Source: Palleronia aestuarii
GTDB lineage: Bacteria > Pseudomonadota > Alphaproteobacteria > Rhodobacterales > Rhodobacteraceae
Direction of reading: 5' to 3'
Length of the DNA: 64,000 nucleotides
Assembly: GCF_003253995.1 (NCBI RefSeq)
Contig: NZ_QKZL01000014.1
Coordinates: 13,413 to 77,412 of the forward strand
A model generated the notes under the pieces. The model was not told where the DNA came from and did not search any database. It saw only the letters and a program-made list of their open reading frames with translations. This document shows, piece by piece, positions 9,531 to 18,564 of this stretch; within the stretch, counting starts at the first letter, position 1; every line of letters starts with the position of its first letter. The translations under genes were made by a program, and so were the position numbers.

Positions 9531-9556
9531 TTTACGAAACTCAAAGGTTTCATAAA
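9531..9556. promoter_or_regulatory. Dyad operator between tetR-like gene and RND operon
   Basis: TTTACGAAAC, six-base spacer, GTTTCATAAA: the arms match at nine of ten positions. It lies 51 bases before the ATG of the membrane fusion protein gene and about 75 bases from the divergent tetR-like start, and it is AT-rich in GC-rich surroundings. This fits a TetR-dimer operator overlapping the promoter. Confidence 0.7.
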
Positions 9557-9607
9557 AAGGTCCGGCGCCCTGTGCAAGCGCGCCTCACGCCGAACAGGAA
9601 GTCGTTC

Positions 9608-10813
9608 ATGTCGTTTCGCCCTCGCTCAGGCCATGTTGCCGCCCTCATCCTGCTTCTGGCCGCTGCGGGCTCCGCTGCCGCGCAAGGCCAGGCACCGGGG
9701 GGCGAGGCGCCGCCCACCCCCGTCACCGTCAAGACGCTCGCGCCCGAGAGCGTCACCCTTACCGCGACGCTGCCCGGCCGCGTGCATCCGTCCGCGGAGG
9801 CGGAGGTGCGCCCGCAGGTCAACGGCATCGTGACCGAACGGCTCTTCGCCGAGGGCTCCGAGGTCGCGGCGGGCGACGTGCTCTACCGCGTCGACCGCGC
9901 CACCTACGAGGCCGCGGTCTCCCAGGCCGAGGCCACCGTGCGGCAGGCCGAGGCGCAGCTGCGCGCCGCGGAGCGCGAGGCCGAACGGATCACCACGCTG
10001 CAGGAGCGCGGGATCAGCAGCGCCTCCACCGAGGACAGCGCCGTCTCCACCCGGGATTCGGCGCAAGCCTCCCTCGAGCTTGCCCGCGCGCAGCTCGACG
10101 CGGCGCAGCTCGAACTCGACCGCACCGATATCCGCGCGCGGCTCTCGGGCACGATCGGCTTCTCCCAGGCCAGCGCCGGCGCGCTCGTCTCGTTGAACCA
10201 GGCCGAGCCGATGGCGGTGATCCGCGACATCGACCCGGTCTACGTGGACGTGACGCAATCGGCCGCGGAGCTTCTCGAATGGCGCCGCCGCCGAATGGAG
10301 GGCCAGGCGACCGAGACGGGAGAGGTCGAGTTGATCCTCGCCGACGGCTCCACCTACGAGGCGACGGGCCAGCTCACCGCCGCGGAGCCGCATGTCGACG
10401 AGCAGACGGGCGTCGTCGTCCTCCGGATGGAATTTCCTAATCCCGACGGCCTGTTGCTGCCCGGAATGTATGTACAGGTCGAAATGCCCACGGGCACGAT
10501 CGACGACGTCTACCTCGCCGCCCAGGAGGGGGTCACCCGCGACCGACGCGGCAATCCCGTGGCGCTCGTCGTCAATGGCGACGACGTGGTGGAGGAGCGC
10601 GCGCTCACCGTGCTGCAGGATCGCGGCGGCGACTGGGTGGTCCAGGACGGGTTCCAGCCCGGCGACCGGCTGATCGTCGCGGGCGGCCAGAAGGTGGCGC
10701 CGGGCGCCACCGTCGCGCCCGAAGAGGCGGCACCTCCCGCAACGGAGGAGGCCGCTGCCGGGCAGGCAGGCGGACGCACGGAGATCGCCTCGACCGCCGG
10801 CGAGGGGAACTGA
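9608..10813 (+). CDS. RND efflux periplasmic adaptor (membrane fusion protein, AcrA/MexA type)
   Basis: A 401-residue periplasmic adaptor linking an inner-membrane RND pump to an outer-membrane channel. After a signal peptide ending near SAAAQG come the biotinyl-lipoyl half motifs, a helical hairpin (about residues 90-170, rich in alanine, glutamate and arginine), beta-barrel and membrane-proximal domains, and a disordered Ala/Glu tail. There is no cysteine at the signal cleavage site, so unlike AcrA it is probably not a lipoprotein. ATG 9608 follows AGGAAG; an in-frame GTG at 9572 would lengthen it by 12 residues. The pump gene follows after four bases. No TolC-like channel is in the window, so the complex must borrow one. 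Confidence 0.9.
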   Translation: MSFRPRSGHVAALILLLAAAGSAAAQGQAPGGEAPPTPVTVKTLAPESVTLTATLPGRVHPSAEAEVRPQVNGIVTERLFAEGSEVAAGDVLYRVDRATYEAAVSQAEATVRQAEAQLRAAEREAERITTLQERGISSASTEDSAVSTRDSAQASLELARAQLDAAQLELDRTDIRARLSGTIGFSQASAGALVSLNQAEPMAVIRDIDPVYVDVTQSAAELLEWRRRRMEGQATETGEVELILADGSTYEATGQLTAAEPHVDEQTGVVVLRMEFPNPDGLLLPGMYVQVEMPTGTIDDVYLAAQEGVTRDRRGNPVALVVNGDDVVEERALTVLQDRGGDWVVQDGFQPGDRLIVAGGQKVAPGATVAPEEAAPPATEEAAAGQAGGRTEIASTAGEGN

Positions 10814-10817
10814 GCCC

Positions 10818-13800
10818 ATGTCGCGCTTCTTCATCGACCGTCCGGTCTTCGCCTGGGTCGTGTCGATCCTCATCATGGGCGTGGGGCTCCTGTCGATCTC
10901 CACGCTGCCGATCGCGCAATATCCCCAGATCGCGCCGCCCACGGTGACGGTCAACGCCACCTATCCCGGCGCCTCGGCGGAGACCGTGGCCAATACCGTC
11001 ACCCAGGTGATCGAGCAGCAGCTCACCGGGCTCGACGGTCTGCGCTACTTCTCCTCCACCTCCTCCTCGGCCGGATCGGCGAGCCTCACGCTCACCTTCG
11101 AGACCGGGACCGATGCCGACATCGCCCAGGTGCAGGTGCAGAACAAGCTGAGCCAGGCCACGCCGCTACTGCCCGAGCCGGTGCAGCGGCAGGGCGTGAC
11201 GGTGCAGAAATCCTCCTCCGGCTTCCTGCAGGTGATCTCGCTCATCTCCCGCGACGGCAGCTACGACCAGGCCGACCTCGCCGATTACCTCGACACCAAC
11301 CTCGTCGACGAGATCAGCCGCATCGACGGCGTCGGCGACGTGCAGGTCTTCGGCTCCCCCTACGCGATGCGGATTTGGCTCGATCCCGCGCGGCTCGCGG
11401 CTTTCGAGCTCGCGCCGTCCGACGTCGTGGCGGCCGTGCGCGAGGAGAACGCGCAGATCTCGGCGGGCGCCTTCGGGACCCGCCCCGTGCCCGCGGACCA
11501 GGCGCTCAACGCCACGATCACCGCGCAGTCGCTGCTGTCGACGCCCGAGGATTTCCGTCAGATCGTGCTTCGAGCGGAGACCGATGGCGGTCTCGTGCTG
11601 CTCTCGGACGTGGCCGATGTCGAGATCGGCGCGGAGAGCTACAATTTCGAGAGCCGCTTCGACGGCGCGCCCGCGGCCGGCATGGCGATCAGCCTCGCTT
11701 CAGGTGCCAACGCGCTCGACACCGCCACCGCGGTCGAGGAACGGATGGCGGAATTCGCCGCCGCCTTCCCCGAGGGCATCGACTACGTCATCCCCTACGA
11801 CACGACACCCTTCGTGGAGATCTCCATCGAGGAGGTGGTCAAGACGCTGCTCGAGGCGATCGTGCTCGTCTTCCTCGTGATGTACCTGTTCCTGCAGAAC
11901 TGGCGCGCGACGCTCATTCCGACCCTCGCCATTCCCGTCGTGCTCCTGGGCACGTTCGGGGTGCTGGCCGCGGCGGGCTTCACCATCAACACCCTCACCA
12001 TGCTCGCCATGGTGCTGGCCATCGGCCTGCTCGTCGACGACGCGATCGTCGTGGTCGAGAACGTGGAGCGGGTGATGGCCGAGGACGGGCTCTCCCCGCG
12101 CGAGGCCACGCGCAAGTCGATGGGCCAGATCACCGGCGCGCTCATCGGCATCGCCATGGTGCTCTCGGCGGTGTTCGTGCCGATGGCCTTCTTCGGCGGC
12201 TCCACGGGCGTCATCTACCAGCAATTCGCGATCACCATCGTCTCTGCCATGGCGCTCTCGGTCGTCGTGGCGCTGACGTTGACCCCGGCGCTCTGCGCGA
12301 CGCTCCTGAAGGGCGGCGGCCACGAGATCCGGCGCGGGCCCTTCGCCTGGTTCAACCGCGGCTTCGCACGGACGCTCGGGGGCTATGCGGGCGCGGTGGG
12401 CTGGATCGTCCGCCGCCCCCTCCGCGTGGGGCTGATCTATCTCGCGCTCGCCGCGGCGATGGTCTTCCTGTTCCTCCGCACGCCCACGGGGTTCCTGCCC
12501 GACGAGGACCAGGGGATCATGTTCACGCTCATCAACCTGCCCACCGGCGCCACGATCGAGCGCACCGTGGACGTGATCGAGCAGGTCGAGACCTATTTTC
12601 TCGAGGAAGAGAGCGAGATGGTCGAGAGCGTCTTCGGTGTCGCGGGGTTCAGCTTCGCGGGCGCCGGGCAGAACATGGGGATCGCCTTCGTGCGGCTGAA
12701 GGATTGGGACGAGCGCACCGATCCGGCCGCGAGCGTGCAGGCGCTGCAGGGCCGGGCCTTCGGCGCGCTGAGCCAGATCCGCGACGCGCAGGTCTTCCCG
12801 ATCGTGCCGCCCGCGGTGATCGAACTCGGCAACGTCTCGGGCTTCGACCTCTACCTCCAGGCCCGTGCCGGGCAATCGAACGACGAGCTCACCGCCGCGC
12901 GCAACCAGCTCCTCGGGATGGCGGCCGAGAGCCCGCTCATCGCGTCGGCACGGCCGAACGGGCTCGAGGCGGCGGCGCAGTACAATATCGACATCGACTG
13001 GCGCAAGGCGGGCGCGATGGGGGTTTCGGCCACCGACGTGAGTGCGCTACTTTCCACCGCCTGGGCAGGGACTTACGTCAACGACTTCATTGATCGTGGG
13101 CAGATCAAGCGGGTCTATGTCCAGGGCGAAGCCGACGCACGCGCGGCGCCGTCGGACATCGCCCGCTGGCGCGTGCGGAACACGAGCGGCGGCCTCGTGC
13201 CGTTCTCGAACTTCGCGGAGGGCGGCTGGACCGAGGGACCGCAGGGCATCTACCGCTACAACGGCGTGCCCGCGATGCAGATCCAGGGCTCCCCGGCGCC
13301 GGGCGTCTCGACGGGCGACGCGATGGCGGAGATGGAGCGGCTGGTGGGTGAACTGCCGGGCGATTACTCGCTGGCCTGGACCGGGCTTTCGCTAGAGGAA
13401 GTGGAATCGGGCAACCAGGCGCCGCTCCTCTACGCGCTGTCCCTCGCTGCGGTGTTCCTGTCTCTCGCCGCCCTCTACGAGAGCTGGACGATCCCCTTCG
13501 CGGTGATGCTCGCCATGCCGATCGGGGTTCTGGGCGCGCTCGTGGGGGCGTGGCTCGGGGGCTACCAGAACGGCGTGTTCTTCCAGGTGGGGCTGCTGAC
13601 CGTGATCGGTCTCACCGGCAAGAACGCCATCCTGATCGTCGAGTTCGCGCGCGAGCGGATGCGGGACGGCGAGGATATCCTGACGGCGGCGAAAGAGGCG
13701 GCGCGACAGCGCTTCCGTCCGATCATCATGACCTCAATGGCGTTCTCGCTGGGCGTGCTGCCGCTGGTGCTCAGCACCGGCGCGGGCGCGGGCGGACGCA

Positions 13801-13952
13801 ACGCGATCGGCGCGGGGGTGCTCGGCGGAACGCTCTCGGCCACCGTGCTGGGCGTGCTCTTCGTGCCGCTCTTCTTCGCGGTGGTCATGCGTCTCTTCGC
13901 CCGGCGCCAGCGCACCGAGACCGCGCCGGAAGCGGCCCATCCAGCCGAGTGA
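10818..13952 (+). CDS. RND efflux pump inner-membrane transporter (AcrB/MexB type, HAE1)
   Basis: 1044 residues, the normal size of hydrophobe/amphiphile efflux RND pumps. The N-terminus MSRFFIDRPVFAWV is typical; transmembrane helix 4 carries the proton-relay pair in GLLVDDAIVVVENVERV, and two large periplasmic loops (about 35-340 and 560-870) separate the helix bundles. The pump exports lipophilic drugs, bile salts or solvents in exchange for protons. It is co-transcribed with the adaptor and probably controlled by the divergent TetR protein. A perfect hairpin follows the stop codon. Confidence 0.95.
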   Translation: MSRFFIDRPVFAWVVSILIMGVGLLSISTLPIAQYPQIAPPTVTVNATYPGASAETVANTVTQVIEQQLTGLDGLRYFSSTSSSAGSASLTLTFETGTDADIAQVQVQNKLSQATPLLPEPVQRQGVTVQKSSSGFLQVISLISRDGSYDQADLADYLDTNLVDEISRIDGVGDVQVFGSPYAMRIWLDPARLAAFELAPSDVVAAVREENAQISAGAFGTRPVPADQALNATITAQSLLSTPEDFRQIVLRAETDGGLVLLSDVADVEIGAESYNFESRFDGAPAAGMAISLASGANALDTATAVEERMAEFAAAFPEGIDYVIPYDTTPFVEISIEEVVKTLLEAIVLVFLVMYLFLQNWRATLIPTLAIPVVLLGTFGVLAAAGFTINTLTMLAMVLAIGLLVDDAIVVVENVERVMAEDGLSPREATRKSMGQITGALIGIAMVLSAVFVPMAFFGGSTGVIYQQFAITIVSAMALSVVVALTLTPALCATLLKGGGHEIRRGPFAWFNRGFARTLGGYAGAVGWIVRRPLRVGLIYLALAAAMVFLFLRTPTGFLPDEDQGIMFTLINLPTGATIERTVDVIEQVETYFLEEESEMVESVFGVAGFSFAGAGQNMGIAFVRLKDWDERTDPAASVQALQGRAFGALSQIRDAQVFPIVPPAVIELGNVSGFDLYLQARAGQSNDELTAARNQLLGMAAESPLIASARPNGLEAAAQYNIDIDWRKAGAMGVSATDVSALLSTAWAGTYVNDFIDRGQIKRVYVQGEADARAAPSDIARWRVRNTSGGLVPFSNFAEGGWTEGPQGIYRYNGVPAMQIQGSPAPGVSTGDAMAEMERLVGELPGDYSLAWTGLSLEEVESGNQAPLLYALSLAAVFLSLAALYESWTIPFAVMLAMPIGVLGALVGAWLGGYQNGVFFQVGLLTVIGLTGKNAILIVEFARERMRDGEDILTAAKEAARQRFRPIIMTSMAFSLGVLPLVLSTGAGAGGRNAIGAGVLGGTLSATVLGVLFVPLFFAVVMRLFARRQRTETAPEAAHPAE

Positions 13953-13962
13953 GATAAAGGAG

Positions 13963-13987
13963 AAGGCCCATGAATTTCATGGGCCTT
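13963..13987 (+). terminator. Terminator hairpin after RND operon
   Basis: AAGGCCCATGA, loop ATT, TCATGGGCCTT: an 11-bp perfect inverted repeat ten bases after the pump stop codon, with only a short T run. It also lies just beyond the end of the convergent dps-like gene and could serve both directions. Confidence 0.75.
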
Positions 13988-14027
13988 TCCGCGTATCTTG
14001 AAGTTGTATTTCCGGCCTTCCGGACCC

Positions 14028-14507
14028 TCAGACCCGGTCGCGCAGATGGGCGCGCAGCATCCAGGCGAACTTGTCGTGGATACGGCCCCGCTCGATCGCC
14101 AGATCCTCGGTGCGGATGTCGCCATGGCCCGCCGCCACTTCCGAAAGCCCCGCGAGCGTGGCGCCGATCGTCTCTTCCGCCTCGGCCATGTGACGGATCA
14201 TCTCCCGGTCCTCGGCGGACGCATCGCCCTCGGTGACCTTGGAGCGTTCGAGATGCGTGGCGAGCTTGCCTTCCGCCGTCTCGCCCAGGGCCCGAACCCG
14301 CTCGGCGAGGTCGTCCTGGCCGACGAAATGGTCCTCGTAGATCGTCTGGAAGAGCGCGTGGAGCGGCCCGAAGGCCATGCCCGTCACGTTCCAGTGGAAG
14401 TTCTGCGCGAGCATCGTCGCGACGACGGTCTCGGCCAGGGCCTGGTTCAGCGCCGCGGCGATCTCGGCGCTGGCATCGGGGGAGAGGTCGGAAGCGGTCT
14501 CGGCCAT
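14028..14507 (-). CDS. dps: Dps family DNA-binding ferritin-like protein
   Basis: 159 residues, a typical Dps length. The ferroxidase signature is intact: NFHWNVTG, then HALFQTIYEDHFVGQDDLAER, supplying the His, Asp and Glu ligands shared between subunits. Dps dodecamers bind DNA non-specifically, oxidise Fe(II) with peroxide and store iron, protecting DNA during stress and stationary phase. Start ATG 14507 follows a purine-rich stretch (AAAGGACGCC). It is followed on the other strand by the RND terminator and preceded by a small unknown gene in the same direction with about 37 bases between, so the two may be co-transcribed. Confidence 0.92.
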   Translation of the reverse strand: MAETASDLSPDASAEIAAALNQALAETVVATMLAQNFHWNVTGMAFGPLHALFQTIYEDHFVGQDDLAERVRALGETAEGKLATHLERSKVTEGDASAEDREMIRHMAEAEETIGATLAGLSEVAAGHGDIRTEDLAIERGRIHDKFAWMLRAHLRDRV

Positions 14508-14544
14508 GAGGGGCGTCCTTTCTGCTGGTTGGGAAGTCTGTCGC

Positions 14545-14946
14545 TCACGCCGGGCGAGGCGTACGGAGCCGGTCCGCCAGCCCGCCGAGGACATGCCGCA
14601 GCACAGGGGCGGCGCCGGGGCGCAGCCGGCGGCCTGCGAGGAACCGCTCGCTCGTCCGGTCGTCCGTCTCGATCGCGCGGGCGAAGGCCAGAAGCCACGC
14701 CTCGTCGAAGGAGCGCCGCGCGGTGCCCGGGCGCCAGAGGACCGGACGGCGCAGGAAGAGCTCGGGCAGCATCCGCGCCAGCACCGTCGCGTAATCGGCC
14801 GCATCGGCCGCGGGATCGAGCGGCAGGTCGGGGATGCCCGCGCGGCGCGGCGCCGCACGGCAATCGAGTGCGGCCAGGCGCAGAAAACCGATCAGCGGTG
14901 GCTGCGGATCGGCCTGCGGGGCCGGACGGAGCTTCGGCAGGGCCAT
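14545..14946 (-). CDS. Hypothetical protein, 133 residues
   Basis: I do not recognise this protein. It begins MALPKLRPAPQADPQPP at ATG 14946, which has GGGAGAG just upstream; a longer reading from 14988 lacks support. The composition is Leu/Ala/Arg-rich with short predicted helices and no signal peptide, membrane segment or metal motif. It lies immediately upstream of the dps-like gene in the same direction. The good ribosome-binding site and codon pattern suggest a real gene. Confidence 0.55.
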   Translation of the reverse strand: MALPKLRPAPQADPQPPLIGFLRLAALDCRAAPRRAGIPDLPLDPAADAADYATVLARMLPELFLRRPVLWRPGTARRSFDEAWLLAFARAIETDDRTSERFLAGRRLRPGAAPVLRHVLGGLADRLRTPRPA

Positions 14947-15154
14947 GCGATCTCTCCCCGAGGCGGGCCATCGAATTCCCGACAACAATGATCAGAAAAT
15001 CCGGGCGGAGGGAAGAGGGGACGGGCTCCAGGCCGTCGCCGCCGATGCTGCATTGCAGCGAACGCAAGGCGCCTATGCCGCGCGGAGGCTTGCGGGATCG
15101 CCCGTCCGGCCCGACATCTCAAGCAACGCAACGCTTCGATCTAGGATCATCGTC

Positions 15155-15277
15155 ATGCTCGGATTTTTCGGCCTCTACGGCAGCTCCGCCTCCCGATACC
15201 TGCGCCGCACCGGACGCGCGCGCCCAAGCTGGTTCGGCCGGCTCCCGCACGAGATCGCGGAACTCAACGCCCGCTGA
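15155..15277 (+). CDS. Small hypothetical protein, 40 residues
   Basis: A short frame encoding MLGFFGLYGSSASRYLRR through LPHEIAELNAR, a hydrophobic/aromatic N-terminus followed by a basic middle. AGGATC lies 6-7 bases before the ATG. It sits alone on the plus strand between two minus-strand genes, ending 43 bases from the end of repA. Its peptide-like composition and start signal favour a real small gene, but it could be fortuitous. Confidence 0.4.
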   Translation: MLGFFGLYGSSASRYLRRTGRARPSWFGRLPHEIAELNAR

Positions 15278-15319
15278 AGATTTTGCCCGCGCCGGAGAGG
15301 ACAGCACGCGGGGTCCGGC

Positions 15320-16411
15320 TCAGGCCTGTCCGCGCCGGTCCGTCCAGCTCTCGCAGAACTTCAGAAAGTTCTGCACCGGGTGTCTCGGCGTGAAGTCCTT
15401 CTCCATGCACCAGGTGCGCCATTCCTGCTCGAGGCGGTGCACGTCCCAGCCAGGCGCGACCTGCCGCGCCTCGTCGTAGACGTCGCAAGGCAGGGGCGGT
15501 GGCGGGGCGGCGGTCGTGACGCGCGCCGGGACCATCGTCTGGCGATTGGTGAAGACCACCTTCTCCACGTCCTCCTCCCGCTCCACCAGGCAGACGGCGT
15601 AATCGGGCATGTGCCCATGCGCCTCGTCCTGGTCGACGATGCTGCGCACGAGACGGCGGAACTCCTTCAGGGTGGAGGTGGAGCCGCATTTCTCCCTGAG
15701 CCTGTCGATGCCGATCGACCATTCCGGCTGGTGGCCGCAATGCTTGCGCGCGAGTTCGTACATCCGCCGCTCGAGCGGCTTTCGCAGCCGGAAATAGTCG
15801 CGGTGCAGCGTCAGGACCTCGCGCGCCTCGATCGCGTTGAAGACCCAGTCCGACAGCACGATCTCGATGTCCTGCATGCGCCCGTCGCGGGTCTCGCGCA
15901 CGACCCGTGCCCGCTCGATCAGGCCGAACACGTCGAGCGCCTCGGTGCCGCCGGTCTTGATGTTGGTCGATATCGTGGTGCCGCGCAGCCGCTCGAGCGC
16001 CGCCTTCAACCCCTCGTAAGCCTGGCCGTTCGTCATCCGGTTGGTCGCCGTCAGAAGGTCGTGCGCCTTGAGCCGCAACGTCCTCTCCACCTTCCGCCCG
16101 TCGTTGAGCGCGGTGATGATCTGGCTGATGCAGTAGATCAGGATGTCGCGGTCGTGGACCGTGGCGAGCCCCTTCACCGAGGGCGTCACCTCCACGAACT
16201 GGTCGCCCTGCTCGTAGCGGCGAAGCCGGGTGTCGGGCTTCGTCGAAAGCGAGAAGATCGGATGCTCCATCGAGGCGAGATCGCCCTTCGGCACGGCGTC
16301 GAGCACGTCGCAGACGAAGAAGCTCGGGGACGGATGACGGTCTGGCAGAAGCGGCGACCGCCCGCCATCGGAACTCGGATCTCCGCCAAGATTCGATATT
16401 TCACACACCAT
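15320..16411 (-). CDS. repA: Plasmid replication initiator RepA (RPA family)
   Basis: About 363 residues. It carries the conserved blocks of the alphaproteobacterial RPA initiator family: SFFVCDVLDAVPKGD, MEHPIFSLSTKPDTRLRRYE, then LATVHDRDILIYCISQI, DLLTATNRMTNGQAYE, LSDWVFNAI and LRKPLERRMYELARKHCG. These make winged-helix domains that bind iterons and open the origin. ATG 16411 lies inside the first iteron, so repA translation and origin binding overlap and autoregulation is likely; the exact start (ATG 16411 or GTG 16408) is uncertain. RepA plasmids of Rhodobacterales usually carry parAB beside repA, but none is seen here; the neighbours are a tiny unknown gene and, divergently, the kds operon. 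Confidence 0.92.
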   Translation of the reverse strand: MVCEISNLGGDPSSDGGRSPLLPDRHPSPSFFVCDVLDAVPKGDLASMEHPIFSLSTKPDTRLRRYEQGDQFVEVTPSVKGLATVHDRDILIYCISQIITALNDGRKVERTLRLKAHDLLTATNRMTNGQAYEGLKAALERLRGTTISTNIKTGGTEALDVFGLIERARVVRETRDGRMQDIEIVLSDWVFNAIEAREVLTLHRDYFRLRKPLERRMYELARKHCGHQPEWSIGIDRLREKCGSTSTLKEFRRLVRSIVDQDEAHGHMPDYAVCLVEREEDVEKVVFTNRQTMVPARVTTAAPPPPLPCDVYDEARQVAPGWDVHRLEQEWRTWCMEKDFTPRHPVQNFLKFCESWTDRRGQA

Positions 16412-16512
16412 CCCCGTACTTTCGATATTTCACCCACCGCCGTCAAGAGTTTCGATATTTCACCCACCGACTTTCGATATTTCACACACCAAGTTTCGAT
16501 ATTTCACCCACC
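16392..16512. repeat. Five iterons, probable origin of replication
   Basis: Five direct copies of TTCGATATTTCACMCACC (M = A or C) start at 16392, 16421, 16451, 16473 and 16495. Copies 1 and 4 read CACACACC and copies 2, 3 and 5 read CACCCACC, so two subtypes exist. Spacing is 29-30 bases for the first three and 22 (about two helical turns) for the last three. The array abuts the repA start. Together with the AT-rich segment to its right this is the expected layout of an iteron-controlled oriV. Confidence 0.9.
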
Positions 16513-16560
16513 GGGTCTTTCGGTAACGCCCTGACACGTCTGAAGAAAAGCGACCTCGAA

Positions 16561-16592
16561 AAGGGCTTAACACCTATATAACACCTATTTAA
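16561..16592. other. AT-rich segment with direct repeats, candidate DNA-unwinding element
   Basis: AACACCTAT occurs at 16569 and again at 16580 (11-base period), followed by TTAAC. This is the most AT-rich stretch next to the iterons and lies about 55 bases beyond the last one, the typical place for the opening region of an iteron origin. The function is inferred from position only. Confidence 0.5.
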
Positions 16593-16789
16593 CTCTCAGC
16601 CCGCAGCGAAGCAGCCCCGAAAGACCGGATCAAGTGAAGTCCGAAGACGTATTTCAACCTGAAGCGAATCACTTGCCAAACAGAGAAAAGCGGGCGCGAA
16701 GGGGAGAACTGGCCGCTTCCGGTCGCGGTCGAGCCGTGATAGCGATCGCGCGACTTGCGCCCCCCGCGGCGCCGGACGGGAGCTTCTTC

Positions 16790-17773
16790 GTGACGGCCAC
16801 GCCTTCGACCGGGGATCACGACGACCGGGATACGGTCGAAGAGGCGCTTCGCGTCCTGCGCATCGAGGCCGACGCGCTTCATCGTCTTGCCAGGGAGCTG
16901 CCCGCGGATTTCGCGGCCGCGGTCGATCTGATCCTGCAGGCCCGGGGCCGGGTGGTCGTCTCGGGCGTCGGCAAGTCCGGCCATGTCGGACGCAAGATCG
17001 CGGCGACGCTCGCCTCGACCGGCACGCCCGCGCAATTCGTCCACGCGACGGAAGCGAGCCACGGCGACATGGGCATGATCGGCTGCGACGATGTCTGCCT
17101 GCTTCTGTCGAATTCCGGGGAGACGGGAGAGCTCAACGACCTCGTCGCCTATTCGCGCCGCTTCCGCGTGCCTCTCATTGCCATCTCGTCGCGACCGACA
17201 AGCACGCTCATGCGCGCGGCCGACCTGCGCCTCACGCTTCCGGACGCGCCCGAGGCCTGCGCGATCGGGATGGCGCCCACGACCTCGACGACCCTCGCCC
17301 TCGCGCTTGGCGACGCGCTCGCGGTGGCCCTCATGCGCCGGCGGGCCTTCACGCCGGACCATTTCCGGGTCTTCCATCCCGGCGGCCGGCTCGGCGCCCG
17401 GGTCGCGACCGTCGCGCAGCTCATGCGGACGGGCGCGGCGCTGCCGCTCGTGGGCCACGAGACGCCGATGGACGAGACGCTCCTCGTGATGACCTCGAAG
17501 AGCCTCGGGCTCGCCATCGTGGTGGAGGAGGGCCGGCTTGCCGGCGTGATTTCCGACGGCGATCTGCGTCGCAACATGGCAGGCCTTCTCGAGCGCCGCG
17601 CAGGCGACATCGCCTCTCTCACCCCCGCCACGGTCGGGGCGGACCAGCTCGCCGCGGAGGCGCTGGCGCTGATGACCGAGCGCAAGATCACCGCGCTGCC
17701 GGTCGTCGAAGGGGACGGGCAGGTTGTGGGCGTCGTCCACGTGCAGGATTGCCTCAATGCGGGGCTTGCATGA
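16790..17773 (+). CDS. kdsD: D-arabinose-5-phosphate isomerase (KpsF/KdsD/GutQ family)
   Basis: 327 residues from GTG 16790. The family length is about 320-330, and GGGAG at 16778-16782 lies seven bases before this GTG, so it is preferred over an ATG at 16634 that would add 52 unconserved residues. The N-terminal SIS domain carries SGVGKSGHVGRKIA and HGDMGMI; two CBS domains follow (about 205-327). The enzyme converts ribulose-5-phosphate to arabinose-5-phosphate, the first committed step to KDO. Its stop overlaps the next start (ATGA), so the kds genes form one operon. No KdsC phosphatase gene is present. Confidence 0.93.
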   Translation: MTATPSTGDHDDRDTVEEALRVLRIEADALHRLARELPADFAAAVDLILQARGRVVVSGVGKSGHVGRKIAATLASTGTPAQFVHATEASHGDMGMIGCDDVCLLLSNSGETGELNDLVAYSRRFRVPLIAISSRPTSTLMRAADLRLTLPDAPEACAIGMAPTTSTTLALALGDALAVALMRRRAFTPDHFRVFHPGGRLGARVATVAQLMRTGAALPLVGHETPMDETLLVMTSKSLGLAIVVEEGRLAGVISDGDLRRNMAGLLERRAGDIASLTPATVGADQLAAEALALMTERKITALPVVEGDGQVVGVVHVQDCLNAGLA

Positions 17774-18564
17774 TGCGGACCGTCATCGTGATCCCCGCGC
17801 GCTACGCCTCGACCCGCTATCCGGGCAAGCCGCTCGCGGAGCTGGCGCTGCCCGACGGCACCCGCCGGAGCCTGATCCGGCTGAGCTGGGAGGCGGCCTG
17901 CCGGGTCCGTGACGTCAACCGCGTGCTCGTGGCCACCGACGACGACCGGATCGCCGAGGCCGCGCGCAGCTTCGGCGCGGAGGTGGTGATGACCGCGGAG
18001 GAATGCCGCAACGGGACGGAGCGCTGCGCCGACGCGCTCGCGCGGGGCGGGATCGAGGCCGATCTGGTGGTCAACCTGCAAGGCGACGCGCCGCTCACGC
18101 CGCCCTGGTTCGTGGAGGCGCTGGTGGAGGCCATGGCGCGGGACGCGGAGGCGGAGGTGGCGACGCCCGTCCTGCGCTGCGATCCCGTCACCTATGGCCA
18201 TTTCCGCGCCGACCGCCTCGCCGGCCGGGTGGGCGGCACCACGGCGGTCTTCGACCGGTCCGGCCGCGCGCTCTACTTCTCGAAGGAGGTGGTGCCCTAT
18301 ATCGACCCGGGCCGCATCCCCGATCCGATCCCGGTCTTCCACCATGTGGGCGTCTACGCCTACCGTCCCGCCGCGCTCGCGGCCTACGGGGCCTGGGCGC
18401 CGGGACCGCTCGAGACGCTCGAGGGGCTGGAACAGCTGCGCTTCCTCGAGAACGGGGTGCCCATCGCCTGCGTGGAGGTCGAGGGCCGCGGACGGGTCTT
18501 CTGGGAGCTTAACAACCCCGAGGACATCCCCCGCATCGAGGCGGTGCTGAAGGAGGACGCGTGA
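17770..18564 (+). CDS. kdsB: 3-deoxy-manno-octulosonate cytidylyltransferase
   Basis: 264 residues. It shows the nucleotidyltransferase signature IPARYASTRYPGKPL at the N-terminus, VATDDDRI, NLQGDAPL and a typical C-terminus. The enzyme activates KDO to CMP-KDO in the cytoplasm. Two adjacent ATGs (17770 and 17773) are possible; both overlap the end of kdsD. The stop overlaps the start of kdsA (TGATG). The length is slightly above the usual 245-255 residues. Confidence 0.93.
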   Translation: MMRTVIVIPARYASTRYPGKPLAELALPDGTRRSLIRLSWEAACRVRDVNRVLVATDDDRIAEAARSFGAEVVMTAEECRNGTERCADALARGGIEADLVVNLQGDAPLTPPWFVEALVEAMARDAEAEVATPVLRCDPVTYGHFRADRLAGRVGGTTAVFDRSGRALYFSKEVVPYIDPGRIPDPIPVFHHVGVYAYRPAALAAYGAWAPGPLETLEGLEQLRFLENGVPIACVEVEGRGRVFWELNNPEDIPRIEAVLKEDA

